64,000 nt of DNA from COE1 sp036310845 (GTDB taxonomy: Bacteria > Bacillota > Clostridia > Lachnospirales > Lachnospiraceae): assembly GCA_036310845.1 (NCBI GenBank), contig JAXJRB010000127.1, forward strand, positions 15,388 through 79,387, in the 5' to 3' direction. Both the position numbers and the translations under genes were made by a program. Below, piece after piece: positions 18,151-25,786 of the stretch (positions are counted from its first letter, which is position 1; each line of letters starts with the position of its first letter). The notes beneath the pieces were generated by a model. That model was given only the letters and a program-made list of their open reading frames with translations, did no database searches and was not told where the DNA came from.

Positions 18151-18585
18151 TTCTTCTCCTTCTTTCCTTTTCATTTTTGTGATGACTGTTATTTCTATTG
18201 CATGAAGATACTGCATCGTTACGTACGAACAATAACTTTGTTTCACTTAATCACAACAAATTCGCCAAAAAGAATCTACAATTCACCAAATATATCATCA
18301 CTATATCTAATATACTATTTTTTTGCTATTTTTTCTACACTAAAATCATTTTTTGTGCCCTTTCAGCCAAAAATCCATATTACATAAAATTCTTAATATT
18401 TTCTTTTCTTTCACATTTTTTTCTTCTAGTTTTGACACATATATGTGCATGTGGTAAGGTATATTTGTTATGAAGTTCTTTGGTAACATAATAATAAAAT
18501 CTATTATTATAACATTTTTGACTATACTATACAGAAAGGAACGTGTATCATATCTCTTTTTGCAATGTATACACAGAAATAATTT
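18151..18585. other. divergent intergenic region rnfC / YprB-like gene
   Basis: A very AT-rich stretch of about 430 bases that must hold the rnf promoter on the minus strand and a plus-strand promoter. The only clear candidate is the plus-strand pair at 18432-18460. No ORF or RNA gene was supported. Confidence 0.6.
18432..18460 (+). promoter_or_regulatory. candidate promoter for YprB-like gene
   Basis: TTGACA (18432-18437) and TAAGGT (18455-18460) are 17 bases apart, about 125 bases upstream of the start codon. The -10 is a poor match. Confidence 0.4.
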
Positions 18586-19701
18586 ATGAAATGTATTCAA
18601 AAAAGCTTAGGAAATCTCGTTCCTAATTATCCCATTGAAAATTTTTGCATACCTAAAAAAACACTTTTTATTGATATCGAAACTACTGGACTTTATGCCA
18701 AAAGTTCTTCTCTTTATCTGATAGGATGTGTTTACTATCACTTAGATGAAGCAAACTCTTGTTGGCATTCCATTCAATGGTTTGCCACTAATTACGAGGA
18801 CGAAGAAAATATATTGCGTAGCTTTGCTGATTTTGCGAAATCCTATCATTACCTTATTCACTTCAACGGTAATCAATTTGATATTCCTTATTTAGAGCGT
18901 AAGTTTGAGCAATATCATATAGATTTTAACATCCGCAGTTTTGAAGGCATTGATATTTATAGAAGAATATCTCCTTATAAAGCTTTTTTAAAATTGCCTA
19001 ACTGCAAGCAAAAAACCATTGAAAGCTTTCTTTCTACAGATCGCGAGGACACTTATTCAGGTGGAGAGCTTATCGAATTCTACCATGATTATGTACTGAC
19101 ACATGATGAAGAAAAAGAACGTTTTTTATTACTGCATAACGAAGACGATCTTAAAGGTATGCTGGATATTGTTGCAGCACTTAATATCCCTGACCTCTTT
19201 CATACCCCTATCAAAGTGGTAAAGGTACAAGCAAATTATTACAACGACATCCATCAACAACGATATCCCGAAATCGTGATGACACTAAAGCTATCATGCA
19301 CCCTACCTACAGAAATCTCGTACGGTGCAAACAACTGCTATTTTACAGGCAATAATCAAGAAGGCAAATTACGCGTTCCCATTTACGAAGAAGAACTAAA
19401 ATACTTCTACTCAAATTATAAAGATTACTACTATCTTCCAAATGAAGATGTTGCTATTCATAAATCCGTTGCATCATTTGTTGACAAAGCATACCGAGAA
19501 CAAGCTACAGCTTCAAACTGCTATACCAAAAAAAACTCTTCCTATCTCCCACAATGGGATGTTGTTTTTTCTCCTTTTTTCAAGCGCGATTATAAAGACA
19601 AATCTTTATTTTTTGAACTAACTGATGAGTTCAAAACCAAGCGAGAGGATTTTAACCGTTATGCACAACATGTTTTGCAGATGATGGCTTTATGTAAATA
19701 A
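18586..19701 (+). CDS. YprB-like ribonuclease H-fold exonuclease
   Basis: A 371-residue cytoplasmic protein with a DEDD-type exonuclease core: FIDIETTGL (about residues 29-37, first Asp and Glu), HFNGNQFDIPYLE (about 89-101, second Asp) and HNEDDLKGM (about 183-191, last Asp). This fits the RNase_H_2/YprB family found in Firmicutes; the natural substrate is not established. The C-terminal third has no recognised domain. The ATG at 18586 has no clear ribosome binding site, which is unusual in this window. It is convergent with the ABC-F gene, with copy 4 of the modular repeat in between. Confidence 0.85.
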   Translation: MKCIQKSLGNLVPNYPIENFCIPKKTLFIDIETTGLYAKSSSLYLIGCVYYHLDEANSCWHSIQWFATNYEDEENILRSFADFAKSYHYLIHFNGNQFDIPYLERKFEQYHIDFNIRSFEGIDIYRRISPYKAFLKLPNCKQKTIESFLSTDREDTYSGGELIEFYHDYVLTHDEEKERFLLLHNEDDLKGMLDIVAALNIPDLFHTPIKVVKVQANYYNDIHQQRYPEIVMTLKLSCTLPTEISYGANNCYFTGNNQEGKLRVPIYEEELKYFYSNYKDYYYLPNEDVAIHKSVASFVDKAYREQATASNCYTKKNSSYLPQWDVVFSPFFKRDYKDKSLFFELTDEFKTKREDFNRYAQHVLQMMALCK

Positions 19702-19710
19702 TCTAAACAT

Positions 19711-19846
19711 TGTGTGTGCCAGCGCACACACTTTGACAAGAATTTCTGTCGAAATTCTTGTTTAACTACCACTATGTTACAGCAATTTCCTATTACTTAA
19801 AATAGTGCGTGCTAACGCACGCACTCGGGCAAGAATTTCAGTCATA
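19711..19846 (-). repeat. modular dispersed repeat, copy 4 (fullest copy plus half copy)
   Basis: In plus orientation: hairpin GTGTGTGC/GCACACAC (19712-19731), hairpin CAAGAATTTC/GAAATTCTTG (19737-19760), core ACCACTATGTTACAGC with AATTTCCTATTAC (to 19796), then a second GTGCGTGC/GCACGCAC hairpin (19805-19824) and half of the CAAGAATTTC module. It lies between two convergent genes. Confidence 0.85.
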
Positions 19847-19925
19847 TCGGTAATGCATTTTTCAAGAGGCTTTTTATTAGCGAATTCTCGCTTAATTCGA
19901 TCGTCGGATACATCATTTACTGTTT

Positions 19926-21461
19926 TTACATTTTTTTCACACTGGTGCCTATTTTTTCTATAAATGTTTTATCGTGTTCTACCAGAAGCATAGTAGGCGA
20001 AAATTCCAATATGAGATTTTCAATCTGCATACGCGAAAAAACATCAATATAATTCAAAGGCTCATCCCATATATACAAATGTGCCTGTGTACAAAGACTT
20101 CCTGCTATCAATATCTTTTTCTTTTGTCCCTGGCTATATTCCTCTATTCGCTTTTCAAACTGTGTTCTAGAAAAATCCAACTTACGTAACAAAGCCAAAA
20201 ACAAAGTGTAATCTAACTTTTGTTCTTTTGCATATTCTTCCAATGTTCCATGTAGGTGTGATGTATCCTGTGAAATATAAGACACCTTAATGCCACTTGC
20301 AGTTTCCAGTATTCCAGCATAAGCTATCTTCTTTTTTTCATTTCCCTGTTCTGTATAATAAGCATTGGTTTCCCCTGCAAGGCTTTGTAACAGCACCTTA
20401 ATAATACTTGACTTACCACAACCATTGGCCCCTTGCAATACCATACGATCTCCATTTCTTATTTCAAGGCTTATTGGTTGCAAAGTCTTAGTCTCATATT
20501 GTACCTGCAGGTCTTCCATTTTCACTAACGTATTTTTATGATGTCGTAACGGAAAAAGCTTTAAATTCTCTGCTTCCTCTATATTTTTCAATAATGCAGA
20601 CTTTTCTTCTATTGCCCTGTCCTGTCTACGTTCCAGATTCTTACGTCGTTGCTGCATACGTCTTGATTTTTCTCCCACATACGCACGAGTATCTATACAT
20701 TTCTCATGCTTTTCCGACTTTCTGCCAATTTTAGTTGCTTCCACATTATCTGCCCACTGACTTGCCTGCCTAGAAGCCTCCTGCAAACGTCCGATTTCTT
20801 TTTTCAGTTTTGCATTCTCTGCCCTCTCAAAATCATCCTGTCGCTGCTTATTCTTCCACCAGGTTGTAAAATTCCCCTGGTAAACTTCTATATTTGTCTT
20901 ATTAATGACTAGCACATGGTCAATGCACTGATCAAGAAAGTCTCTGTCATGTGACACAAGAATAAAACCTTTTTTCTGCTTTAAATAGTCACAAACCACC
21001 TCTCTTGTAGGCGCATCTAAATGATTGGTCGGCTCATCTATTAACAAAAAATGCTCGTCCATTGAGAAAAGCACTGCAAGCATAACCTTCGTCTGTTCTC
21101 CATTACTTAACGTTTCAAAAGATCTGTACAATACCTCCGCATCCACCTGAAGTAATGTCAACTCTCTGCATATCTTCCACAATTCGTATTCCGGATAAAT
21201 CTTATCTACAATATCTATTGTAATGTCCGACGGATTGTCCACCGGAAATGGAAAATAGTCAAAGATTTCCTTCGTTGAAATGCTTCCCCGATACTCTTCC
21301 ATTCCCATAAGCAATCTTAAGAAAGTAGTTTTTCCTCGACCATTTCTAGCAATAAACCCTAGTTTCCAATCTGTATCAACCTGAAATGATACCTCTTCAA
21401 ATATATTATCTGAACTTCCTTCATAATAAAAAGTTAATTGATTTACACTAATTTGAGACAT
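19926..21461 (-). CDS. ABC-F ribosomal protection protein, Lsa-like
   Basis: A soluble protein with two ABC ATPase domains and no membrane segments, about 511 residues. Domain 1: Walker A GFIARNGRGKTT (about residues 36-47), signature LSNGEQTKV, Walker B FLLIDEPTNHLD. Domain 2: GANGCGKSS, signature YSQGQKKKI and LYIWDEPLNYID. A charged linker between them (about residues 210-290) is the arm that reaches the peptidyl-transferase centre in this family. The ARNGRGKTT and DTDWKLGFI segments resemble Lsa/Vga-type proteins, which release lincosamides, pleuromutilins or streptogramin A from the ribosome; actual resistance is not shown. The ATG at 21461 follows GGGAGG. A regulated leader precedes it. 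Confidence 0.88.
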   Translation of the reverse strand: MSQISVNQLTFYYEGSSDNIFEEVSFQVDTDWKLGFIARNGRGKTTFLRLLMGMEEYRGSISTKEIFDYFPFPVDNPSDITIDIVDKIYPEYELWKICRELTLLQVDAEVLYRSFETLSNGEQTKVMLAVLFSMDEHFLLIDEPTNHLDAPTREVVCDYLKQKKGFILVSHDRDFLDQCIDHVLVINKTNIEVYQGNFTTWWKNKQRQDDFERAENAKLKKEIGRLQEASRQASQWADNVEATKIGRKSEKHEKCIDTRAYVGEKSRRMQQRRKNLERRQDRAIEEKSALLKNIEEAENLKLFPLRHHKNTLVKMEDLQVQYETKTLQPISLEIRNGDRMVLQGANGCGKSSIIKVLLQSLAGETNAYYTEQGNEKKKIAYAGILETASGIKVSYISQDTSHLHGTLEEYAKEQKLDYTLFLALLRKLDFSRTQFEKRIEEYSQGQKKKILIAGSLCTQAHLYIWDEPLNYIDVFSRMQIENLILEFSPTMLLVEHDKTFIEKIGTSVKKM

Positions 21462-21516
21462 ACTTATTCCTCCCTTATCAGCGTTATCATTGCCATTCAA
21501 AATCACAAAAAGGATA

Positions 21517-21548
21517 CAAAAAAAAGATGCAGAAAACTCTTGCATCTT
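21517..21548 (-). terminator. attenuator terminator in ABC-F leader
   Basis: Inside the leader, 56 bases before the start codon: AAGATGCA pairs with TGCATCTT around a nine-base loop and is followed by TTTTTT on the minus strand. Its 5' arm can alternatively pair with CATCTT at 21645-21650. Confidence 0.85.
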
Positions 21549-21745
21549 GAATAAACCTTGTTCATAACTATGCGATACCAACACTTCAAATCTATAGTAC
21601 CTATCACATTTTATGTATTCCTATACCTGTTATTTATTCCATATAAGATGTTAGAATGATTCCTTGCCCGGCATGACAACGCAAAAAAACAATAACTGTG
21701 AAACTATTTTGTCCCTTTTAAAGCTACACAAATATTTCTTCTACA

Positions 21746-21860
21746 GTTACCTACGTTCCCATGTTATTCATTTAATTCCGATTAGCAAGTAATATCTATC
21801 ATTCCGCACCTCCGCTTTTCTTTCGCCTTTAACGTAGCTATCCAAACTTTCCTTAGCTAC
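21746..21860 (-). promoter_or_regulatory. alternative stems in ABC-F leader RNA
   Basis: Three segments compete. GTAGCTA (21854-21860) can pair with TAGCTAC (21834-21840), or CTACGTT (21831-21837) can pair with AACGTAG (21751-21757). The second pairing encloses the leader ORF at 21782-21802. Folding was judged by eye. Confidence 0.55.
21782..21802 (-). CDS. six-codon leader peptide of ABC-F gene
   Basis: ATG ATA GAT ATT ACT TGC TAA encodes MIDITC. It has GGAGG (21809-21813) six bases upstream, a better ribosome binding site than many real genes here. It lies in the leader between two segments that can pair (21831-21840 with 21746-21757), so a ribosome stalled on it by an antibiotic could change the RNA fold. 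The role is inferred from the known behaviour of erm and ABC-F leaders. Confidence 0.6.
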   Translation of the reverse strand: MIDITC

Positions 21861-21871
21861 AATTTGTATAT

Positions 21872-21900
21872 AGTATAAATTGTCACAATATTTTTGTCAA
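21872..21900 (-). promoter_or_regulatory. sigma-A promoter of ABC-F transcript
   Basis: On the minus strand a perfect TTGACA (21895-21900) and TATACT (21872-21877) are 17 bases apart. This places the start of transcription about 400 bases upstream of the ABC-F ATG, leaving a long structured leader. Confidence 0.85.
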
Positions 21901-22027
21901 GTCACCTGCTCTTTATTTGTACATAACTTATTGAATCTTTATTACTGTTCATACAGCACTTACCATTTTCTGCTAAGTGCGTAAGAAAGTGTAGTATAGT
22001 TAAGCAAATTTAGGATGGATTTTTGCA

Positions 22028-22053
22028 CGTTACTGGAACGGAATGAACAGTAA
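22028..22053. repeat. GTTACTG/CAGTAAC hairpin
   Basis: A seven-base stem with a twelve-base loop in the cheR-ABC-F gap. It resembles, but does not match, the GTAACTAT-type dispersed hairpins. The rest of the gap 21901-22086 shows no gene. Confidence 0.5.
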
Positions 22054-22086
22054 CGGATCTTTGATTGCGTGTCAGCTCGCAACTTC

Positions 22087-22151
22087 CTATAAAGATTAAG
22101 GTGTCATTGTATTACATTTCCATGAATACTATGACACCTTAATCTTTATAG
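22087..22151 (-). terminator. 21-base perfect inverted repeat after cheR
   Basis: The arms 22087-22107 and 22131-22151 are perfectly complementary over 21 bases (beginning CTATAAAG and ending CTTTATAG), with a 23-base centre that pairs further at GTATT/AATAC. It starts five bases past the cheR stop. It probably terminates cheR, but it lacks a T run and the arm is unusually long. Confidence 0.6.
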
Positions 22152-22155
22152 TTAC

Positions 22156-22938
22156 CTATGATTTACACTTTGTATAGAAGAACGAATTCTTTCTATCGTA
22201 ATTAATTTCTTTATAATTCATAATCTGTTCTGTACTTCCAATAAAGAGAACCCCTTCACTCTTTAAGGACGTATTAAACTTACGGAACACTTCATCCTTT
22301 GCCTCTTCCGTAAAATAAATTAATACATTTCTACAAACAATCAAATCACACCTATCAGGATAGGTATCTTTTAAAAGATTATGCTGTTGAAATTCAACTC
22401 GTGATTTAATCTCCTCTGAAATCTGATATGAAGGACCTATCTTTGTAAAATACTTCTTTTTCAAATCTTCAGGCACAGATACAATACTCTTTTCATTGTA
22501 CAAACCTGTCTTCGCCTTTTCAATAACCTGCTTATCAATATCTGTCGCTATGACCTTAATCTGATTCAAAGGAATATGCTTAGAAAAAGCCATAACAAGC
22601 GAATAAGGCTCATCACCTGTCGAACAAGCTGCACTCCATATCTTAAGATTTTTACCAAATTTTTGAATCAATTCCGGAATAATTTCCTGATCCATCAATC
22701 TCCACTGTTCCGGATTACGATAAAATTCAGACACGTTAATCGTAAGATAATTAACAAAATCATCAAATACAGCTTTGTCATCTTTTAACTTTTTTAAAAA
22801 ATTATCATACCCCGTTATTTTATACTTTGCAATTAGTGTATCAATTCTTCTTTTCATCTGCTTCTCTTTGTAAGCATTCAAATCAATCTTCGTCAAAGTA
22901 TAAACTTCTTTTTTAAAATATTCGTAATCGTATACCAT
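22156..22938 (-). CDS. cheR: CheR-type protein-glutamate methyltransferase
   Basis: CheR methylates glutamates on chemoreceptors using S-adenosylmethionine. An N-terminal helical domain (about residues 1-75, YEYFKKEVYTLTKIDL through NVSEFYRNPEQW) precedes the SAM domain with IWSAACSTGDEPYSLVMAF and VIATDID, and the catalytic-domain RNVLIYF. At 260 residues the family length is normal. No other chemotaxis gene is nearby; it lies downstream of rpsA and stands alone, so it either serves receptors encoded elsewhere or another process. The start has AGGGGA upstream. Confidence 0.93.
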   Translation of the reverse strand: MVYDYEYFKKEVYTLTKIDLNAYKEKQMKRRIDTLIAKYKITGYDNFLKKLKDDKAVFDDFVNYLTINVSEFYRNPEQWRLMDQEIIPELIQKFGKNLKIWSAACSTGDEPYSLVMAFSKHIPLNQIKVIATDIDKQVIEKAKTGLYNEKSIVSVPEDLKKKYFTKIGPSYQISEEIKSRVEFQQHNLLKDTYPDRCDLIVCRNVLIYFTEEAKDEVFRKFNTSLKSEGVLFIGSTEQIMNYKEINYDRKNSFFYTKCKS

Positions 22939-23002
22939 AGAATCCCCTTTCTTTTTGTATATACTATTTTAATTATAACACTTTTATCCCTATACGGAAA
23001 TA

Positions 23003-23028
23003 GCTCTAGGAACTTTAGTTCCTAGAGC
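23003..23028 (-). terminator. terminator hairpin after rpsA
   Basis: GCTCTAGGAAC pairs with GTTCCTAGAGC around a four-base loop, 29 bases past the rpsA stop. The tail is not strongly T-rich. Confidence 0.65.
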
Positions 23029-23056
23029 ATCAATATCCCCTAAATTCAAAATTAAA

Positions 23057-24208
23057 TTATTCTTCTTCAGCTTCCTGCTTTGCGATAACTGCATCAATAT
23101 CAACAGATACAACTTCTGCATCATCTGCAACTTCTTCAACAGCTTCCTTTACTTCTGGAGCAAATAAAGCCTTGATACTTAAGCTGATCTTCTTTCCTTC
23201 TTCATTGAAGTCAACAACCTTTGCTGTTACATCCTGTCCAACTGCTAATACATCAGATGGCTTCTCGATATGCTCTTTTGCAATCTGAGAAACATGAAGT
23301 AATGCATCGATACCTGGTTCAAGCTCTACGAATGCACCAAAATCTGTCATTCTAGCAACTTTACCAGTAACTTCGTTTCCTACAGCATACTTTGTAGCTG
23401 CATCCTTCCAAGGATTAGAGTCATCAAACTTTAAGGAAAGAGCAACCTTAGTTCCTTCGATTTCCTTAATGAGAACCTTAAGAGTCTCACCAACCTTGAA
23501 TACCTTCTTAGGACTTTCAACACGTCCCCATGACATTTCTGAAATGTGAAGTAATCCATCTACTCCGCCAAGATCAATGAATGCACCGAAATCAGTAACA
23601 TTCTTAACTGTACCTTCAACAATGTCGCCAGCCTTAATCTTTTCGAATAATTCCTTCTGCATTTCTGCCTTCTTAGCAACGATTAACTGCTTACGATCTC
23701 CGATATATCTTCTTCTCTTAGGATTGTACTCGCTAATTACGAATTCAATTTCCTGTCCAGCATACTTGCTTAAATCCTTTTCATAAACATCAGATACAAG
23801 ACTTGCTGGGATGAAGATTCTTACTTCTTCCACAACAACACTTAAACCACCATCTAATACCTGAGAAACTGTTGCTGTTAAAACTTCCTTATTATTGAAA
23901 GCTTCTTCAATTCTCTTGTTGCCTCTATCAGCAGCAAGTCTCTTATATGTGAGAAGAACCTGTCCCTCACCATCATTTACTTTAAGAACCTTAACTTCCA
24001 TCTTATCGCCAGGCTTTACGAGGGTTGTAAGGTCAACATTTGATTCATTTGTATACTCGTTACGAGTAAGGATACCATCTGACTTGTAACCGATGTTAAG
24101 GATGATTTCATCTGGCTTTACATCGATGACTGTACCTTCAATTACCTCTCCTGTATGAATAGTTTTTAATGATTCTTCTAACATTTGTTCAAAAGTTAAT
24201 TCTGACAT
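23057..24208 (-). CDS. rpsA: ribosomal protein S1-like protein (four S1 repeats)
   Basis: A 383-residue RNA-binding protein with S1 (OB-fold) repeats beginning near residues 15, 105, 190 and 275; repeats 3 and 4 carry the diagnostic FGAFIDLGGVDGLLHISEMSWGR and FGAFVELEPGIDALLHVSQIA type segments. Four repeats, not six, is the low-GC Gram-positive form, which may not be a stable ribosomal subunit. The end is acidic. The TTG at 24226 overlaps the GAGGAGG ribosome binding site, so the ATG at 24208 is used. Its start overlaps the ispH stop by 20 bases. Confidence 0.93.
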   Translation of the reverse strand: MSELTFEQMLEESLKTIHTGEVIEGTVIDVKPDEIILNIGYKSDGILTRNEYTNESNVDLTTLVKPGDKMEVKVLKVNDGEGQVLLTYKRLAADRGNKRIEEAFNNKEVLTATVSQVLDGGLSVVVEEVRIFIPASLVSDVYEKDLSKYAGQEIEFVISEYNPKRRRYIGDRKQLIVAKKAEMQKELFEKIKAGDIVEGTVKNVTDFGAFIDLGGVDGLLHISEMSWGRVESPKKVFKVGETLKVLIKEIEGTKVALSLKFDDSNPWKDAATKYAVGNEVTGKVARMTDFGAFVELEPGIDALLHVSQIAKEHIEKPSDVLAVGQDVTAKVVDFNEEGKKISLSIKALFAPEVKEAVEEVADDAEVVSVDIDAVIAKQEAEEE

Positions 24209-25037
24209 AATTTTGAACCTCCTCAATTATTTTGTTTGGGGTAGAAGCCCCCGCTGTGATGCCCACTAGTTCTACAGAATTAGGTATTTCTAATTGCAGG
24301 TCTGCCAGTGTCTGTATATAGTAGGTATTCTCACACTCACTTTTACAAAGCTCATAGAGCTTCCGCGTATTAGAACTGTGAGTACCACCTATCACAATCA
24401 TAACGTCAACTTTGGCCGCTAATTCAATTGCTTCCTTTTGACGCTCTTCTGTCGCATTGCAAATAGTATTCGCAACAATTATATCATAACCTTTTTTTTG
24501 AAAAATTTCAACTAATTCTTGAAATTTCTTGTAGTTAAATGTCGTTTGAGATACGATACATATTTTTTCATCTTTTGAAGCTTCAAAAATCTCGGCTTCT
24601 TCTTGCGATTCTATCACAGTTGCCGGTGTTTTCGACCAACCTTTAATCCCTTCGACTTCGGGATGTCCATTGTTTCCAATGATAATAATTTTTCTTCCTT
24701 CTTCACTTTCCTTACGGACAATATTATGGATTCTCTTTACAAAAGGACAGGTTGCATCGATACATTCTAATCCTTTTTCTTCAACCAGCTTACAGATTTC
24801 CTCAGAAACACCATGAGAGCGAATCACCACACTCCCTTCCGTTAACGCTTCCAAGTCCTCTTTACTCTCCAAAACCTGTACACCTTTTTTCTCTAAATCC
24901 CTTACTACTTCTTCATTATGAATAATGGGACCATATGTATATATTTTTTTATCTTTATCCGTTTGTTCGTACACTTTATCCACAGCACGCTTTACACCGA
25001 AACAAAAACCTGATGACTTTGCCAATATTACTTCCAC
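24189..25037 (-). CDS. ispH: 4-hydroxy-3-methylbut-2-enyl diphosphate reductase
   Basis: The last enzyme of the methylerythritol phosphate route; it makes isopentenyl and dimethylallyl diphosphate using a [4Fe-4S] cluster. The three cysteine ligands are in SSGFCFGVKRAV (C12), DATCPFVKRIH and NTICNATEERQ; the catalytic Glu region is TTFNYKKFQ and VIGGTHSSNTRKL. Length 282 residues is normal. The start is GTG with GAGGGTG upstream. In many Clostridia IspH is fused to an S1 protein; here they are separate frames that overlap by 20 bases, so the stop of ispH lies inside rpsA. Confidence 0.96.
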   Translation of the reverse strand: MEVILAKSSGFCFGVKRAVDKVYEQTDKDKKIYTYGPIIHNEEVVRDLEKKGVQVLESKEDLEALTEGSVVIRSHGVSEEICKLVEEKGLECIDATCPFVKRIHNIVRKESEEGRKIIIIGNNGHPEVEGIKGWSKTPATVIESQEEAEIFEASKDEKICIVSQTTFNYKKFQELVEIFQKKGYDIIVANTICNATEERQKEAIELAAKVDVMIVIGGTHSSNTRKLYELCKSECENTYYIQTLADLQLEIPNSVELVGITAGASTPNKIIEEVQNYVRINF

Positions 25038-25066
25038 AAAACACCCTCAACTTTCTTATTCTGTAA

Positions 25067-25726
25067 TTATTCAGAACACATCTCAATCACCGCATCTGCC
25101 ACTTCTTCTATCGTCATATCCGAAGAATCAAGCAAAACTGCATCCTCCGCTTGCTTCAATGGTGATATATCGCGATTCATATCACGGTAATCTCTTTCAA
25201 TAATATCCTTCTCAATCACCTCTAAATCACATTGCTCTCCTTTGGCTTTTAATTCTTCATATCTTCTCACCGCACGCACTCTACTACTTGCTGTCAGATA
25301 TACCTTTACATTTGCATTCGGCAATACAACCGTTCCGATATCTCTTCCATCCATAACAACACTTTCTTTTTCAGCCAATGCTCTCTGAAGCTCTACAAGC
25401 TTTTCTCTTACATCCTTATTTGCACTGCTTGCTGATGCCATCTTTCCTACTTCTTCTGTACGAATCAGACCATTTACATTTCTACCATTCAGCCATACAA
25501 TCTGTTCGCCATTTTCATATGAAATAGTGACATCCACATCCTTACAAGCCTCAGCAATCTTATCCTGCTCATCAGGCGCAACTCCTGACTCAAGAAAGAA
25601 AAGTGCCATAGCACGATACATCGCACCTGTATCCACATAAATATAATTCTTTTTCTTCGCAATCAACTTAGCAATCGTACTCTTTCCCGCTCCTGCCGGT
25701 CCATCAATCGCAATACTATAACTCAT
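25067..25726 (-). CDS. cmk: cytidylate kinase
   Basis: Phosphorylates CMP and dCMP with ATP. The P-loop GPAGAGKSTIAK is at residues 9-20, with YVDTGAMYRA, the substrate motif DGRDIGTVVLP and the lid region RRYEELKAKG. The 219-residue length is typical of short cytidylate kinases. It lies 29 bases upstream of ispH and heads the cmk-ispH-rpsA block common in Clostridia. Confidence 0.96.
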   Translation of the reverse strand: MSYSIAIDGPAGAGKSTIAKLIAKKKNYIYVDTGAMYRAMALFFLESGVAPDEQDKIAEACKDVDVTISYENGEQIVWLNGRNVNGLIRTEEVGKMASASSANKDVREKLVELQRALAEKESVVMDGRDIGTVVLPNANVKVYLTASSRVRAVRRYEELKAKGEQCDLEVIEKDIIERDYRDMNRDISPLKQAEDAVLLDSSDMTIEEVADAVIEMCSE

Positions 25727-25751
25727 TTCAAAACATCCTTTCTAACTACCT

Positions 25752-25778
25752 ATAACTATTCAGCGTCTTCATAGTTAC
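25752..25778. repeat. dispersed short hairpin repeat, copy 2
   Basis: ATAACTAT and ATAGTTAC arms around TCAGCGTCTTC, in the short gap between the flavoprotein gene and cmk. Related to copies at 8010-8033 and 58624-58650. Confidence 0.7.
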
Positions 25779-25786
25779 CTATATTC

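Noticed and set aside
18208..18230. GTTCGTACGTAAC near-palindrome as a redox-regulator site for rnf
   Set aside because: It does not match the TTGTTAA-type Rex consensus and it occurs once, so no regulator can be named.
24189..25037. IspH-S1 fusion protein
   Set aside because: The ispH frame ends in a stop codon at 24189-24191 and rpsA is in a different frame, so they are two proteins unless the sequence has an error.
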